A stretch of 64,000 nucleotides of DNA from Paenibacillus crassostreae (GCF_001857945.1 NZ_CP017770.1:3286001-3350000), one strand, 5' to 3'. Positions 26,255 to 35,832 are shown, counted from the stretch's first letter. Made by a program: numbers and translations. The notes: generated from the sequence alone by a model not told the origin.

Positions 26255-26327
26255 TCGATATAATCGGAGGGGCTAAGCCATTTCCGTTATATATAAAATA
26301 CAAGTACTGATAAAGGGAGGCAGGAGT

Positions 26328-28004
26328 ATGAACAAATTCAGTAAGGTGGCATTCATGGTAATGCTGGTATTGATGGTAGTATTGACGGCATGTAGCTCGT
26401 CTGGAAACGAAGGTGCTTCCAAGAACGAATCGCTCACACCATCAGCTAATACAGATTCAAAAGATGAGACGGGTGCAGCATCAGATTACACATTCGGGGA
26501 AGATCAGACGTTCCACTCCAATGAAGCGGTATCTTACTCCATGATGTATAGTGACCATGAGAACTATCCTTATAAGGAGGACTGGAGACTTTGGAGCGCC
26601 ATTCAAGAAAAAACGAATGTAACATTCGACTTGTCCACCACGGCTAGAACGGAATATGAAAATCAAAAGTCTTTATTGGTGAACAGCGGAGATGCGCCTT
26701 ACATTATCCCTAAGACTTATGATGAATCCGCATTCGTGGCGTCAGGTCAAATTGTATCTGTCAGCGATTGGGTGCAATACATGCCGAACTACATGAAAGC
26801 CGTAAAAGATTGGGGTATGGAAGAGGATCTGAAGGCTAAGCTGAAGGAAGACGGGAAATATTACGTTCTTCCAGGTATGTGGGAGGTTGCAGGCGGTGGA
26901 TATTCCTATATCATACGCAAAGACGTTTTTGAAGCGGCGGGCGTAGATGTTGAGGGACAACAAGCGAATTGGACTTACGATGACTTCGCTGCAGCGATGA
27001 AACAAGTTAAAGATTTTACCGGTAAGCCATATGTATTCTCTGATCAATTCAAAGGTGATTCCACCTTGAACATCGCCGCAGTTCAATATGGTGTCACAGC
27101 CGGTTGGGGAGTATCCAATGGTATGGTCTTCGATCACGAGAAGCAGCAATTTACATTTGCCAATGGATCGGATGACTTCAAGAATTATCTTGGGTATTTC
27201 AATAAGCTTGTAAACGATGGTATTATGGATCCGGAATCTTTCACACAAGAAGACGATGTAGCACAAGCTAAGTTTTTTAAGGGAGATTCCTATGTGATTA
27301 ACTCCAACTATCAGCTATTATCAGATTTCAAGTCCAAGATGCAAGAACCGAACAGTGAACTGTACATGATTACTGTTCCCGGTGGACCGAAGGGCATGAG
27401 CCAAGTTGAAACTTCCCGTCTAGAGAATGGTATTATGATCAGCCAGAACGCACTTGATGATCTCGGAGAAGAAGAATTTATCAAGATGCTACGTTTCGTC
27501 GATTGGTTCTGGTATTCCAACGAAGGACAGACCCTCAGCTTGTGGGGAGTAGAAGGCGAAACTTATACCAAGGATGCAGAAGGAAACATCGTGCTTAATT
27601 CGGATATCTATTTCAACGGATTGAACGAAGGTGCAACGAAGCAATTAAACGTTGATTATGGATTCGGCAACGGGATGTTCGCATACGGGGGTAACGCAGA
27701 GTTGAAGATGTCAAAAATGTCGGAAGGCGAGAGGGACTATGTGAATCGCATCCAGACGACTCGGGAGCCTCGCAAGCTACAACCACCAATCATGGCTACA
27801 CCTGAGGAGACCGAACAGATGAATCTCATCGCGACTCCACTTATAGATTACGTGAAGACGATGACATTAAAGTTCATTACCGGTCAAGAAAGCTTCGAAA
27901 AATGGAACGAATATACAGCACAGGTCGAGGCGAATGGCAGTACGCGCTTTACGGATATGGCAAATGATATTTTCCAAAAGACTAAGAGCTTGTTAGGTTA
28001 TTAA
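26328..28004 (+). CDS. Sugar ABC importer solute-binding lipoprotein, second copy in locus
   Basis: A 558-residue binding protein with signal MNKFSKVAFMVMLVLMVVLT and lipobox LTAC (Cys22). A serine- and glycine-rich linker follows, then family segments SVSDWVQYMPNYMKAVKDWG, YVLPGMWEVAGGGYSYIIRK and MRLRFVDW-like text. It differs greatly from the lipoprotein at 22566, so the two probably bind different ligands or lengths. GGGAGG lies before ATG 26328. A strong terminator ends the locus. Confidence 0.9.
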   Translation: MNKFSKVAFMVMLVLMVVLTACSSSGNEGASKNESLTPSANTDSKDETGAASDYTFGEDQTFHSNEAVSYSMMYSDHENYPYKEDWRLWSAIQEKTNVTFDLSTTARTEYENQKSLLVNSGDAPYIIPKTYDESAFVASGQIVSVSDWVQYMPNYMKAVKDWGMEEDLKAKLKEDGKYYVLPGMWEVAGGGYSYIIRKDVFEAAGVDVEGQQANWTYDDFAAAMKQVKDFTGKPYVFSDQFKGDSTLNIAAVQYGVTAGWGVSNGMVFDHEKQQFTFANGSDDFKNYLGYFNKLVNDGIMDPESFTQEDDVAQAKFFKGDSYVINSNYQLLSDFKSKMQEPNSELYMITVPGGPKGMSQVETSRLENGIMISQNALDDLGEEEFIKMLRFVDWFWYSNEGQTLSLWGVEGETYTKDAEGNIVLNSDIYFNGLNEGATKQLNVDYGFGNGMFAYGGNAELKMSKMSEGERDYVNRIQTTREPRKLQPPIMATPEETEQMNLIATPLIDYVKTMTLKFITGQESFEKWNEYTAQVEANGSTRFTDMANDIFQKTKSLLGY

Positions 28005-28030
28005 TTCTGATTATTGATTCTTTAAAAACT

Positions 28031-28079
28031 AGGCTAGGTATGTGTTCTTCTAAAGAAGGATACATGCCTAGCCTTTTTA
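28031..28079 (+). terminator. Terminator of the carbohydrate ABC locus
   Basis: AGGCTAGGTATGT pairs with ACATGCCTAGCCT (near-perfect, plus inner TTCTTC/GAAGGA), followed by TTTTTAT. Confidence 0.9.
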
Positions 28080-28248
28080 TCAACCGAATGGAGAAAGTCA
28101 TTGATAATGTAAGCGTAAGGCAATATACGTTTGGAAAGAAGCTTCAGTATCACAACTAATTTTTCTATTCAATTTTTGTAGGCATGATCCGATATAGGTT
28201 AAAGGAATGCCTAATGTTAAGAAATCAAAAGTTGAAGGAAGTGACATC

Positions 28249-30303
28249 ATGAGTGAAAAAAAAGGGATTTTAAACCGAATTCGTAATATGTCGTTGACTA
28301 TTAAATTACCGCTATTGATCAGTCTATTAGTAGTTATCGTACTATTGGCTTCATCCATAGTTTTCTACAATGTAGGATCGAAATTGCTATTGCAAAAAAG
28401 TAAGGATGAAATCACAGCAAATGCTGATCGGATTGGAGAAGGGCTGTATACAGCTGTTCAACTTCAATCGGAGGCTGCTTACCTAAGTTCGAATCATAGT
28501 ACATTTCGAGATATATTGAAACTCAGAGAGCAAGGTACAATGTCGGATGCTGATTTCTTGTCAGCAAAAAATCCATACTTTAATAAGGCAAATGAAACAT
28601 TAACAAGTAGCTTTCAAGGTACAAACGGTACGGATTCATTTTTACTAACGGATTCCAAGGGACTAATCGTTGCAAGTAGCAAAGCCGAGACCATTGGAAC
28701 TTCACGCTCAGATCGTGAATATTTTATTGAAGCATTGAAGGGTAAAGCCTTTATCAGTGATGCGATAGTTTCGAAGAGTAGCGATAAACTACTGATTGCC
28801 TTCTCGCAACCAATTAAAGACGAAAAGGGAAATGTGATTGGGGTATATGCTTCTACTGTAGACAGTAGGTTTTTTACTGATAAATTAGGAGATATCAAAA
28901 TCAATGCCGAGGGACAGATTGAAATCTTGAGCCGTGGTGGGACAGTGCTTTTCAATTCATTAGATGATTCAAGAGTCGGAGTGAAATTGGAAGGAATGGA
29001 TGAAGCACTTAAGGAAAGGGCAACTGATAAGGTGATCCAAGCGGATACAGATCTTGGGACGGAGTATCTCCGATTCAACAAAATTCCCAATGCAGATTGG
29101 ATGGTTTCTGTCATAGATAGTTACGAAGATATTAATCGACCTATCCGATCAATGCTCATGCAAATAGTTCTTATCACGGTTCTAGCTATCACAGTTGCTG
29201 TGGCTTTAGGAATTTTACTATCACGTTATATCAGCAAACCGATCATTAAGCTCACCCAATTATTCAAACAGCTTGCTTCTGGGGATTTGACAGTCAATGC
29301 CAGTGGTAAGTATGACAGTGAATTTAAAGATTTGGCAGATAGTTTCAATAGCATGGTTGATCATAATAAAGAATTAATTTCAAATATGAATAAATTCATT
29401 TCAATTCTAAATATCAGTACAAATGAATTAGATGTTACATCTAAACAAACCGCACAATCGGTTAACGAAACCTCGGTAACATCAATGGAGATTGCTAGGG
29501 CGATGGAATCACAATCTCAAGATACGGATCAGATCGTAGACAAATTCTACGGCTTTGGAGAGAAATTTGTGGCAATGAATGATAAAGCTCAATCAGCGAA
29601 GGAAAGAGCCGAAGCGATTGTGGAAGTATTCCTTGTCAGTAATCAAGTCGTTGAGAACCTAATACAGATCAATGACAAGAATGAAGAAGAGGTTCACAAA
29701 ATTTCAGTAATAACATTAAAACTTCAAGAAAGTTCAGCTAATATTAGTAAGATTACGGAGGCTATCAGCGAAATAGCTAACCAAACGAACTTACTTGCAC
29801 TCAATGCATCTATTGAAGCTGCGAGAGCTGGAGAACATGGTGCTGGGTTTGCGGTTGTCGCCTCTCAGATTCGCAAACTTGCTGAACAGAGCTCGAAGCA
29901 ATCCAATGAAATCAATGCAATTGTTCAACAGAACCTTATGTTTGTAGCGGAAAATAATGAGAGTGTAAATGAAATTCACAGTATTTCCGTTAAACAAGAT
30001 GAGTTTGTTGGTCAAACGCAACAAGCATTTACAACGATCTTAGAGAATGTTACCGAAATAACGGAACAAATTAAGGCAATGGCTGATGATCTGTCTGATT
30101 TGGAGAAGGATAAAGACGAAGTTCTTGAGACGGCACAGAGCCTTTCAGCTTCAGGAGAAGAGGTATCTGCATCAGTAGAAGAAGTGACAGCAACGATGCA
30201 GGAGCAGTCGACAACTGTACAACAACTTGCTGACATGGTGGAGACAATAGGACAACTGACGCATGAGCTTGCTCTAGCGGCTTCCAAATTTAAACTTCAA
30301 TAA
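28249..30303 (+). CDS. Methyl-accepting chemotaxis protein
   Basis: A transmembrane chemoreceptor, 684 residues. TM1 is near residues 17-40, then an extracytoplasmic double-cache sensor ([20 protein letters not shown] and [13 protein letters not shown] are typical), TM2 near residue 300, a HAMP domain ([20 protein letters not shown]) and the cytoplasmic signalling coiled coil with the invariant hairpin tip [23 protein letters not shown] 28249 follows AAGGA by 10 nt; an ATG at 28207 is less well served. It sits after a sugar import locus but beyond its terminator, so a functional link is only suggested. Confidence 0.93.
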   Translation: MSEKKGILNRIRNMSLTIKLPLLISLLVVIVLLASSIVFYNVGSKLLLQKSKDEITANADRIGEGLYTAVQLQSEAAYLSSNHSTFRDILKLREQGTMSDADFLSAKNPYFNKANETLTSSFQGTNGTDSFLLTDSKGLIVASSKAETIGTSRSDREYFIEALKGKAFISDAIVSKSSDKLLIAFSQPIKDEKGNVIGVYASTVDSRFFTDKLGDIKINAEGQIEILSRGGTVLFNSLDDSRVGVKLEGMDEALKERATDKVIQADTDLGTEYLRFNKIPNADWMVSVIDSYEDINRPIRSMLMQIVLITVLAITVAVALGILLSRYISKPIIKLTQLFKQLASGDLTVNASGKYDSEFKDLADSFNSMVDHNKELISNMNKFISILNISTNELDVTSKQTAQSVNETSVTSMEIARAMESQSQDTDQIVDKFYGFGEKFVAMNDKAQSAKERAEAIVEVFLVSNQVVENLIQINDKNEEEVHKISVITLKLQESSANISKITEAISEIANQTNLLALNASIEAARAGEHGAGFAVVASQIRKLAEQSSKQSNEINAIVQQNLMFVAENNESVNEIHSISVKQDEFVGQTQQAFTTILENVTEITEQIKAMADDLSDLEKDKDEVLETAQSLSASGEEVSASVEEVTATMQEQSTTVQQLADMVETIGQLTHELALAASKFKLQ

Positions 30304-30360
30304 AGTTGAACAGAGGTATTGTGTTTAACTGCAAGATAATTGAGCGACTTCACGATATGA

Positions 30361-30398
30361 AAGAGGCTGCCGAGATGATCTCGGCAGCCTCTTTTTAT
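30361..30398 (+). terminator. Terminator of the chemoreceptor gene
   Basis: A 15-bp stem, AAGAGGCTGCCGAGA with TCTCGGCAGCCTCTT, is followed by TTTATT. Confidence 0.92.
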
Positions 30399-30542
30399 TA
30401 GAAGCCGTAATAAAACTCCAAATATTTCTTATGAGTTAGCATGAAAATCAATGTCTTTCTTGAATTTAGGACATATGTCCTTCCCAACACACTAGGAAAT
30501 ATCATTTAATGAAATAGAGAAACTTAATCGGGGAGAGAGACA

Positions 30543-30968
30543 ATGTTAGGGATTATATTTGCATTTTTGGGTGGAGCATTTATTACTTTACAAGGTGTAG
30601 CGAACGCACGGATTAGTCAAGATATTGGGACATGGCAAGCGGCAACAATAACGCAGTTAACCGGCTTTATTGCTGCAATGGTTATTATGCTATTCGTCAG
30701 AGATGGGAGTTGGCGCAGGTTTAAGCTAGTGAATCCGTTATATTTAAGTGGTGGAGCATATGGAGCGATCATCATTTTTACGGAAGTCACAGCCATTCAG
30801 CAGATTGGTGTTACGATGAGTATATCTGCCCTAATGATTGCACAGTTGGGAATGACCTTTCTAATTGATATCAATGGATGGTTCGGTGTGGAGAAGCAGA
30901 CCATGAGGATGCCACAGTTCATTGGGTTCGGAATGATGATCGCTGGTGTAGTAATTCTAGGGATTTGA
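30543..30968 (+). CDS. DMT-superfamily transporter, YdcZ type (first of pair)
   Basis: A 141-residue, four-to-five-helix membrane protein of the YdcZ (DUF606) branch of drug/metabolite transporters, which act as half-size homo- or heterodimers. It starts MLGIIFAFLGGAFITLQGVA and keeps the family pattern QGVANARISQDIGTWQAA. The GGGGAGAGAG ribosome binding site precedes ATG 30543. A Crp-like regulator and a second YdcZ gene follow, so the two half-transporters probably form a heterodimer. Confidence 0.85.
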   Translation: MLGIIFAFLGGAFITLQGVANARISQDIGTWQAATITQLTGFIAAMVIMLFVRDGSWRRFKLVNPLYLSGGAYGAIIIFTEVTAIQQIGVTMSISALMIAQLGMTFLIDINGWFGVEKQTMRMPQFIGFGMMIAGVVILGI

Positions 30969-31024
30969 TCGTACGAATGGATTAGATTAACGTATAGGTA
31001 AAAGGCTGGAGATGAGACTTAGCA

Positions 31025-31723
31025 ATGGAAGAAATAAAGGATCGTGAACTGATGGATTCATATTTATATGAACATCACTTGGAATCCGTATTTAATGAAC
31101 GATTACTCCCATATATGACGTTGTATAGCTTTGAGCAAGGAGAATTCATCTGCTCTCAAGGAGATCCTTCACAAATGCTATATGTACTAGTGAAGGGGAA
31201 GGTGAAGATATATACCACTTCGGTGGATGGCAAAACACTTATTCTCTCTTTTAAGAAGCCCCTAGAGGTCATTGGAGACATTGAGTACGTCCAGGGGATT
31301 AACATTATCAACACGGTTGAGGCAGTATCATCAGTTAGTATGATCGGTATTCATCATCGGTGGTTGAAGAAATATGGAAATGATGATGCACCATTGTTAC
31401 AATTTTTACTGAATATCATCACTCGAAAGTTCCAGATTAAAAATAATACGTTGAGCTTCAATCTGATGCATTCGGTGGAAGTGCGGCTGGCAAGCTATAT
31501 ATTGTCTGTCTCCTTCGATGAATCCGATTCGCTATTTCATGGGGAGACCAACACCATTAATATAAAAGATGCGGCGAACTTTATTGGGACTAGTTATAGG
31601 CATTTGAATCGGATCATTGGACAGTTCTGTAATGAGGGTCTGATTGAACGTACCAAAGGGTTCATTCTTGTGAAAGATATAGAAAGATTAAGAACACTAT
31701 CCACACATAATATCTATGAATAG
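31025..31723 (+). CDS. Crp/Fnr-family regulator (YeiL-like)
   Basis: A 232-residue cyclic-nucleotide-binding-fold regulator. The N-terminal beta roll includes LYSFEQGEFICSQGDPSQML and LVKGKVKIYTTSVDGKTLIL; the C-terminal winged helix includes IKDAANFIGTSYRHLNRIIG. It carries few cysteines and no Fnr iron-sulfur pattern. The YeiL subgroup is regularly found with YdcZ transporters, as here, where it sits between two of them; the effector is unknown. ATG 31025 has the weak, distant site GGAGATGAG. Confidence 0.85.
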   Translation: MEEIKDRELMDSYLYEHHLESVFNERLLPYMTLYSFEQGEFICSQGDPSQMLYVLVKGKVKIYTTSVDGKTLILSFKKPLEVIGDIEYVQGINIINTVEAVSSVSMIGIHHRWLKKYGNDDAPLLQFLLNIITRKFQIKNNTLSFNLMHSVEVRLASYILSVSFDESDSLFHGETNTINIKDAANFIGTSYRHLNRIIGQFCNEGLIERTKGFILVKDIERLRTLSTHNIYE

Positions 31724-31771
31724 ACTTCATGGATCATAGAATAAGATCCAGCAAATAGAGGAGTAAAGGTA

Positions 31772-32245
31772 ATGATTATAGGATTAGTATTGGCGATTAT
31801 CGCAGGTTCACTAGTAAGTTTACAAAATATTTTCAATAGTAAGGTTAATGAACGAGCGGGATCATGGGCGACGACTACGTTAGTTTTAGGAATGGGATTC
31901 ATAGCTTCACTGGTGATCGGTCTGATCTTTGAAGGGCAGAATATGTTTACGTTGCAGAATATGCAGACATGGTACTGGTTCAGTGGTTTGATTGGAGTAG
32001 GTGTAGTGATCTGCATGGTCCAAGGAATGAGATTGCTTCGCCCTACATATGCGATAGCGATTGTTCTAACATCCCAGCTCGGGTTTGCGTTAATATGGGA
32101 CTCACTAGGTTGGTTAGGTCTGGAGAGGGTTCCTTTTACCCCGCAACAGTTAATTGGTGTATTAATTATCGTAGGTGGCATTTGTATATTTAAATTAGGT
32201 GGTGGACGTGAGTCTAAGAAGTCGAAGTCGCCTAACATGGGTTAG
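31772..32245 (+). CDS. DMT-superfamily transporter, YdcZ type (second of pair)
   Basis: A 157-residue YdcZ half-transporter with five hydrophobic segments: it starts MIIGLVLAIIAGSLVSLQNI and ends with a basic tail RESKKSKSP. It differs clearly from the copy at 30543, in keeping with a heterodimer rather than a recent duplication. GAGGAG lies 8 nt before ATG 31772. The next gene, a YjjG-type phosphatase, starts 30 bp downstream and may be cotranscribed. Confidence 0.85.
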   Translation: MIIGLVLAIIAGSLVSLQNIFNSKVNERAGSWATTTLVLGMGFIASLVIGLIFEGQNMFTLQNMQTWYWFSGLIGVGVVICMVQGMRLLRPTYAIAIVLTSQLGFALIWDSLGWLGLERVPFTPQQLIGVLIIVGGICIFKLGGGRESKKSKSPNMG

Positions 32246-32274
32246 AGATACGTTGAGGACATGGAGTGATCATA

Positions 32275-32973
32275 GTGAAGAAATATCGAACGTTATTATT
32301 TGATGTAGATAATACATTATTGGATTTTGGTGCAGCAGAGGACTTGGCGTTATGCTTACTTTTTGAGGATCAAGGAATTCCTTTAACCACTGAAATCGAA
32401 GCACAATACAAGAGAATCAATCATGGTCTGTGGAGATCCTTTGAAGAAGGAAAGATAGATCGTGATGAGGTAGTGAATACTCGGTTTGCTATTCTTTTTC
32501 AGGAATACGGACAAGAGGTAGATGGATCCTTACTAGATAAGAAATATCGTAGCTTTCTAGAAGCGGGGCATGATCTAGTTGATGGAGCCTTTGAATTGAT
32601 ATCGGACATACAACATAAATACGACCTATATATTGTTACTAATGGTGTTTCGAAGACTCAGCATACACGATTACGCAATTCAGGCTTATATCCGTTATTT
32701 AAAAATATTTTTGTCTCAGAAGATACGGGTTACAATAAGCCAATGAAAGAATATTTTGATTATGTTTTTGCGCGAATTCCTAATTTTTCTGTGGAACATG
32801 GATTGATTATCGGGGACTCCTTAAGTGCGGATATTAAAGGAGGACAGTTAGCTGGTATAGATACTTGTTGGTTCAACCCTGGTTTGCAACCTAATGTCAC
32901 TGGCATTGTGCCAACTTATCAAATACAAAAGCTTGATGAGCTGTATCGCATTCTAAACGTTAAAAAAGAATAG
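32275..32973 (+). CDS. HAD hydrolase, YjjG-type nucleotidase
   Basis: A cytoplasmic phosphatase of the haloacid-dehalogenase superfamily, 232 residues. All four HAD motifs are present: LLFDVDNTLLDF (I, nucleophile Asp), IVTNGVSKTQ (II), the lysine in TGYNKPMKEYF (III) and IIGDSLSADIKGG (IV). The TNGV and YNKP forms point to the YjjG/YfnB branch, which dephosphorylates non-canonical pyrimidine nucleotides. GTG 32275 lies 8 nt after GGAG; a GTG at 32266 is too close to it. Confidence 0.88.
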   Translation: MKKYRTLLFDVDNTLLDFGAAEDLALCLLFEDQGIPLTTEIEAQYKRINHGLWRSFEEGKIDRDEVVNTRFAILFQEYGQEVDGSLLDKKYRSFLEAGHDLVDGAFELISDIQHKYDLYIVTNGVSKTQHTRLRNSGLYPLFKNIFVSEDTGYNKPMKEYFDYVFARIPNFSVEHGLIIGDSLSADIKGGQLAGIDTCWFNPGLQPNVTGIVPTYQIQKLDELYRILNVKKE

Positions 32974-33088
32974 GTAACTATAATGACAATTCAGCCTTTT
33001 ATCCTTATGGAGGCTGTGTTTTGTCATATTAAAAATAATCCTGCCATTCGTATTTACATGTGTACATTTAGTACCTAATTAGCTTTTA

Positions 33089-33102
33089 TGAAATCCATTT
33101 CA
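33089..33102. promoter_or_regulatory. LacI-type operator upstream of the regulator gene
   Basis: TGAAATCCATTTCA is a near-symmetric match to the TGAAA-N4-TTTCA half-sites seen downstream of lacI, 74 bp before the regulator start. It suggests autoregulation. Confidence 0.5.
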
Positions 33103-33175
33103 TTAGACCAAAACTTCTGTTATCATTAATGCAATTAAGAGATAAGTCATTATTTTATGAAAAGGAATGAATCTT

Positions 33176-34207
33176 ATGAAAACGATTACTATATATGATA
33201 TAGCAGAGGAAGCGAATGTTTCAGTTTCTACGGTTTCTCGTGTACTAAATGATACTGCCCCTGTAAAAGCAAGCACTAGGGAAAAGATACTGAAAGCTAT
33301 AGAAAAGCATCAATTTCAGCCCAATGCTCTAGCCAGAAGTCTTCTGAAGAAAGAAACGGGTACGATTGCCATGATTTTACCGGATATCACTAATCCATTT
33401 TTTCCTGAGGTGTTCTGGGGGGCAGAGAATGTTGCAAGAAGCAAAGGATATACTTTCTTTCTATGCAATACAGCAGGTGATTACAGTCGTGAATCTGAAT
33501 ATTTGAGTATTCTCCGTGAAAAAAGAGTGGATGGAATCATCTTTTTGGGAGGCAGAATAAATTTATCTAATTGTCCGCCAGAATTGTCTCAGGAAGTGAT
33601 TGAAATGGCAATGAGAGTTCCGATAGTACTTGTGAACGGAAACCTACCTAAGAGTGGATTGCATCGAATTTATACAGATGAAGCAGAAGGTGCAACTATA
33701 GCAACTCAGCATCTAATTGATTTGGGACATCGAGATATTGGATTTATTGGTGGTTTGGATTATACTTCAACAACTTTAGTAAAGGTAAAAGCAATTAAGA
33801 AAAAGTTAAAAGAATACGGAATAGATTTGAAAAAAGAATGGATCCAATCAGGTGAGTTTTCAGTGCAAGGTGGTAGAGATTTGATGAATAAAATGCTGAA
33901 TCAAGTGCGAAGACCTTCGGCTGTTTTATGTGTAAATGATTTTACGGCAATTGGAGCCATCAAAGCAGCATTTGAGCATGGCCTTCGAATTCCTGAAGAT
34001 ATTTCTATTGTCGGATTTGATGATTCACCATTGTCTACGGCTGTTATTCCTGAATTAACAACAATCTCTCAAAATACAAATCAGTTGGGTGAGCTGGCAG
34101 TAGAGATGCTAGATCAGATTATTAATGGTAATAACCCCAAGAAACAAATTGTTCTGAAGCCATACTTAGTAATGCGGCAGAGTACGGGGCCATTCAAAAA
34201 GATATAA
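33176..34207 (+). CDS. LacI-family transcriptional regulator
   Basis: A 343-residue sugar-responsive repressor. The N-terminal HTH ITIYDIAEEANVSVSTVSRV and hinge PNALARSLLKKETG (residues about 48-62) are followed by a periplasmic-binding-like effector domain with TIAMILPDITNPFF, DLGHRDIGFIGG and DISIVGFDDSPLS. ATG 33176 follows AAAGGA by 9 nt; the ATG at 33167 is too close. Symmetric sites at 33089, 34260 and 34331 are its likely operators. It should control the downstream importer and galactosidases, induced by a galactan breakdown product. Confidence 0.92.
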   Translation: MKTITIYDIAEEANVSVSTVSRVLNDTAPVKASTREKILKAIEKHQFQPNALARSLLKKETGTIAMILPDITNPFFPEVFWGAENVARSKGYTFFLCNTAGDYSRESEYLSILREKRVDGIIFLGGRINLSNCPPELSQEVIEMAMRVPIVLVNGNLPKSGLHRIYTDEAEGATIATQHLIDLGHRDIGFIGGLDYTSTTLVKVKAIKKKLKEYGIDLKKEWIQSGEFSVQGGRDLMNKMLNQVRRPSAVLCVNDFTAIGAIKAAFEHGLRIPEDISIVGFDDSPLSTAVIPELTTISQNTNQLGELAVEMLDQIINGNNPKKQIVLKPYLVMRQSTGPFKKI

Positions 34208-34216
34208 AAGGAAGTA

Positions 34217-34245
34217 TTGACAGTTAAAAAGTGTAGTAATATAAT
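34217..34245 (+). promoter_or_regulatory. Consensus sigma-A promoter of the galactan operon
   Basis: TTGACA (34217-34222), exactly 17 nt, TATAAT (34240-34245): a perfect consensus promoter, 10 bp after the lacI stop. Such a strong promoter needs tight repression, consistent with the operators just downstream. Confidence 0.85.
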
Positions 34246-34252
34246 AAACCCA

Positions 34253-34280
34253 CAGCTAATGAAAGCCTTTTCATTAGCTG
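34253..34280 (+). promoter_or_regulatory. Operator/hairpin at the transcript start
   Basis: CAGCTAATGAAA-GCCT-TTTCATTAGCTG is a 12-bp perfect inverted repeat. It contains TGAAA-N4-TTTCA like the other LacI-type sites and sits right after the -10, so a bound repressor would block initiation. Confidence 0.65.
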
Positions 34281-34298
34281 AGTAGTAGATTAAATGAG

Positions 34299-34324
34299 AC
34301 CCGAATTGTAGACGGGTATTTTTT
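34299..34324 (+). terminator. Short hairpin with T-run between promoter and gene
   Basis: ACCCG (34299-34303) pairs with CGGGT (34313-34317), then ATTTTTT. Only 5 bp, so weak. It may end lacI transcripts or attenuate the operon leader. Confidence 0.4.
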
Positions 34325-34330
34325 AATCGC

Positions 34331-34366
34331 ATTATGAAACCGATTTCATGAAATCGGTTTCATAAT
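34331..34366. promoter_or_regulatory. 36-bp perfect palindrome, double LacI-type operator
   Basis: The 36 bases 34331-34366 equal their own reverse complement. They contain two operator-like units, TGAAACCGATTTCA and TGAAATCGGTTTCA, back to back. The CG-centred TGAAA/TTTCA pattern is characteristic of LacI/CcpA-family operators; CcpA could also bind. It lies 48 bp before the binding-protein start. Confidence 0.8.
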
Positions 34367-34413
34367 CTTTAATCGAACACAACATTTCTAAAATTTAAGG
34401 GAGGTTGAAGGAA

Positions 34414-35709
34414 ATTAAACAGAAAATTGGTATATTGATGGTGCTTATGCTTCTAGTTGTTGGTGTTCTCGCAGGATGTAGTGGTAATAAGGATAATTCA
34501 CCAAGCAACACAAGTAATGGGGATGTGAAAGCAGATCCCGACAAAAAGGTGAATTTGCAGCTAACGATGTGGGGATCTGAGGAAGACAAGAAGGTTATGC
34601 AAACGCGGTTAGACATTGTAAAGAAAACCCATCCCAATATTAATGTTGATGTGCTTCTAGTTGCTGGTGACTATGATCAGAAGGTCCAGACCATGATTGC
34701 TGGCGGTACTCCTCCCGACATTATGATGATAGCTGAGAATTATCAAGTATACGCAAGTAAAAATCAAATCATTGCGCTAGATGATTTAATCGCTGCTAAC
34801 GGTGTAGATATGAAGGAGAGATACTCCGAAGATATCGGTAGCATTATGAGTTATGAAGGTAAATACTATGGTATGGTCGATCGTGCAGGTGCCATGGTTG
34901 TATTCTATAACAAAGACATGTTTGACAAAGCTGGTGTTGCTTATCCTTCAAAAGATTGGACGCAGAAAGAGATGCTTGACGCGGCCCAAAAACTAACAGT
35001 AAAAGAAGGGGATAAAACGGTTCAATGGGGTTACTATCCTGGTTCTTGGTGGCCTCAATGGATGCAGTTAGTATATCAGAATGGTGGTTCACTATTCGAT
35101 GAGAATAACAAACCAACATTTGATACCCCAGAGGTTCGTGATGCACTTCAGCTCTTAAATGATATGAGTTTTAAATATGGCACATCGCTAACGCCAGTAG
35201 AAATTGCCGATTTAGGTAATATCGGTGCAGATCCATTGTTCGCACAAGGGAAAATTGCAATGGAAACAACAGGTTTCTGGAATATAGGTTCTTTGTCTAA
35301 GGTTGAAGGGATAAATTGGGATATCTCTCCAATGTGGGGAGAGACCAATGCTTTCTTTAATGGCTTAACGATAGTGAAGGATTCTAAGCATCATGAAGAA
35401 GCATTCAAGGTTATTGAAGCGCTGACTACATTAGAAGCCCAAATTCCAATTATCGAGAGTGGGCAAGATGCTCCAGCTACAAAAGCAGCAATAACAAGTG
35501 ATCAATTTATAAATGCAGAGTATGGCGGTAAAAAAATTAATATGAATGCATTTAGTGAATCTAAGATTTACAAACAACCACTTAATCCAAAATGGAACGA
35601 AATGATGAAAGTTATTGACGACAAGTTGGGAACCTATTTCACGAATAAAGCAACACTCGATGATACGGTCGTGAGTATCCAAAAAGGACTCGATAATCTA
35701 TACAAATAA
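34414..35709 (+). CDS. Sugar ABC importer solute-binding lipoprotein, probable AUU start
   Basis: A family-1 sugar-binding lipoprotein of about 431 residues. With the start at ATT 34414 it begins MKQKIGILMVLMLLVVGVLA and the lipobox LAGC puts the lipidated cysteine at residue 22. Family segments include VNLQLTMWGSEEDKKVM, GGTPPDIMMI and YGMVDRAGAMVVFYNKDMFD. The only strong ribosome binding site, AAGGGAGG (34397-34404), directly abuts an in-frame TTG at 34405 but lies exactly 9 nt before ATT 34414, so the non-canonical start fits better. Permeases and galactanases follow. Confidence 0.88.
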   Translation: MKQKIGILMVLMLLVVGVLAGCSGNKDNSPSNTSNGDVKADPDKKVNLQLTMWGSEEDKKVMQTRLDIVKKTHPNINVDVLLVAGDYDQKVQTMIAGGTPPDIMMIAENYQVYASKNQIIALDDLIAANGVDMKERYSEDIGSIMSYEGKYYGMVDRAGAMVVFYNKDMFDKAGVAYPSKDWTQKEMLDAAQKLTVKEGDKTVQWGYYPGSWWPQWMQLVYQNGGSLFDENNKPTFDTPEVRDALQLLNDMSFKYGTSLTPVEIADLGNIGADPLFAQGKIAMETTGFWNIGSLSKVEGINWDISPMWGETNAFFNGLTIVKDSKHHEEAFKVIEALTTLEAQIPIIESGQDAPATKAAITSDQFINAEYGGKKINMNAFSESKIYKQPLNPKWNEMMKVIDDKLGTYFTNKATLDDTVVSIQKGLDNLYK

Positions 35710-35745
35710 GTTGATGAATCATATATTCATTACGTATTACGGCAT

Positions 35746-35771
35746 GGGATTAGCTGTCTGAGGCTGATCCC
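35746..35771 (+). other. Intercistronic hairpin after the binding protein
   Basis: GGGAT-T-AGC pairs with GCT-G-ATCCC with one mismatch. No T-run. Such hairpins after binding-protein genes commonly protect the upstream mRNA and allow its excess. Confidence 0.5.
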
Positions 35772-35832
35772 TGTTTGTCCATAATGATTAACTACTGCTT
35801 ATGAGTATTGTAGAATCCCTGGAGGTGTATTG

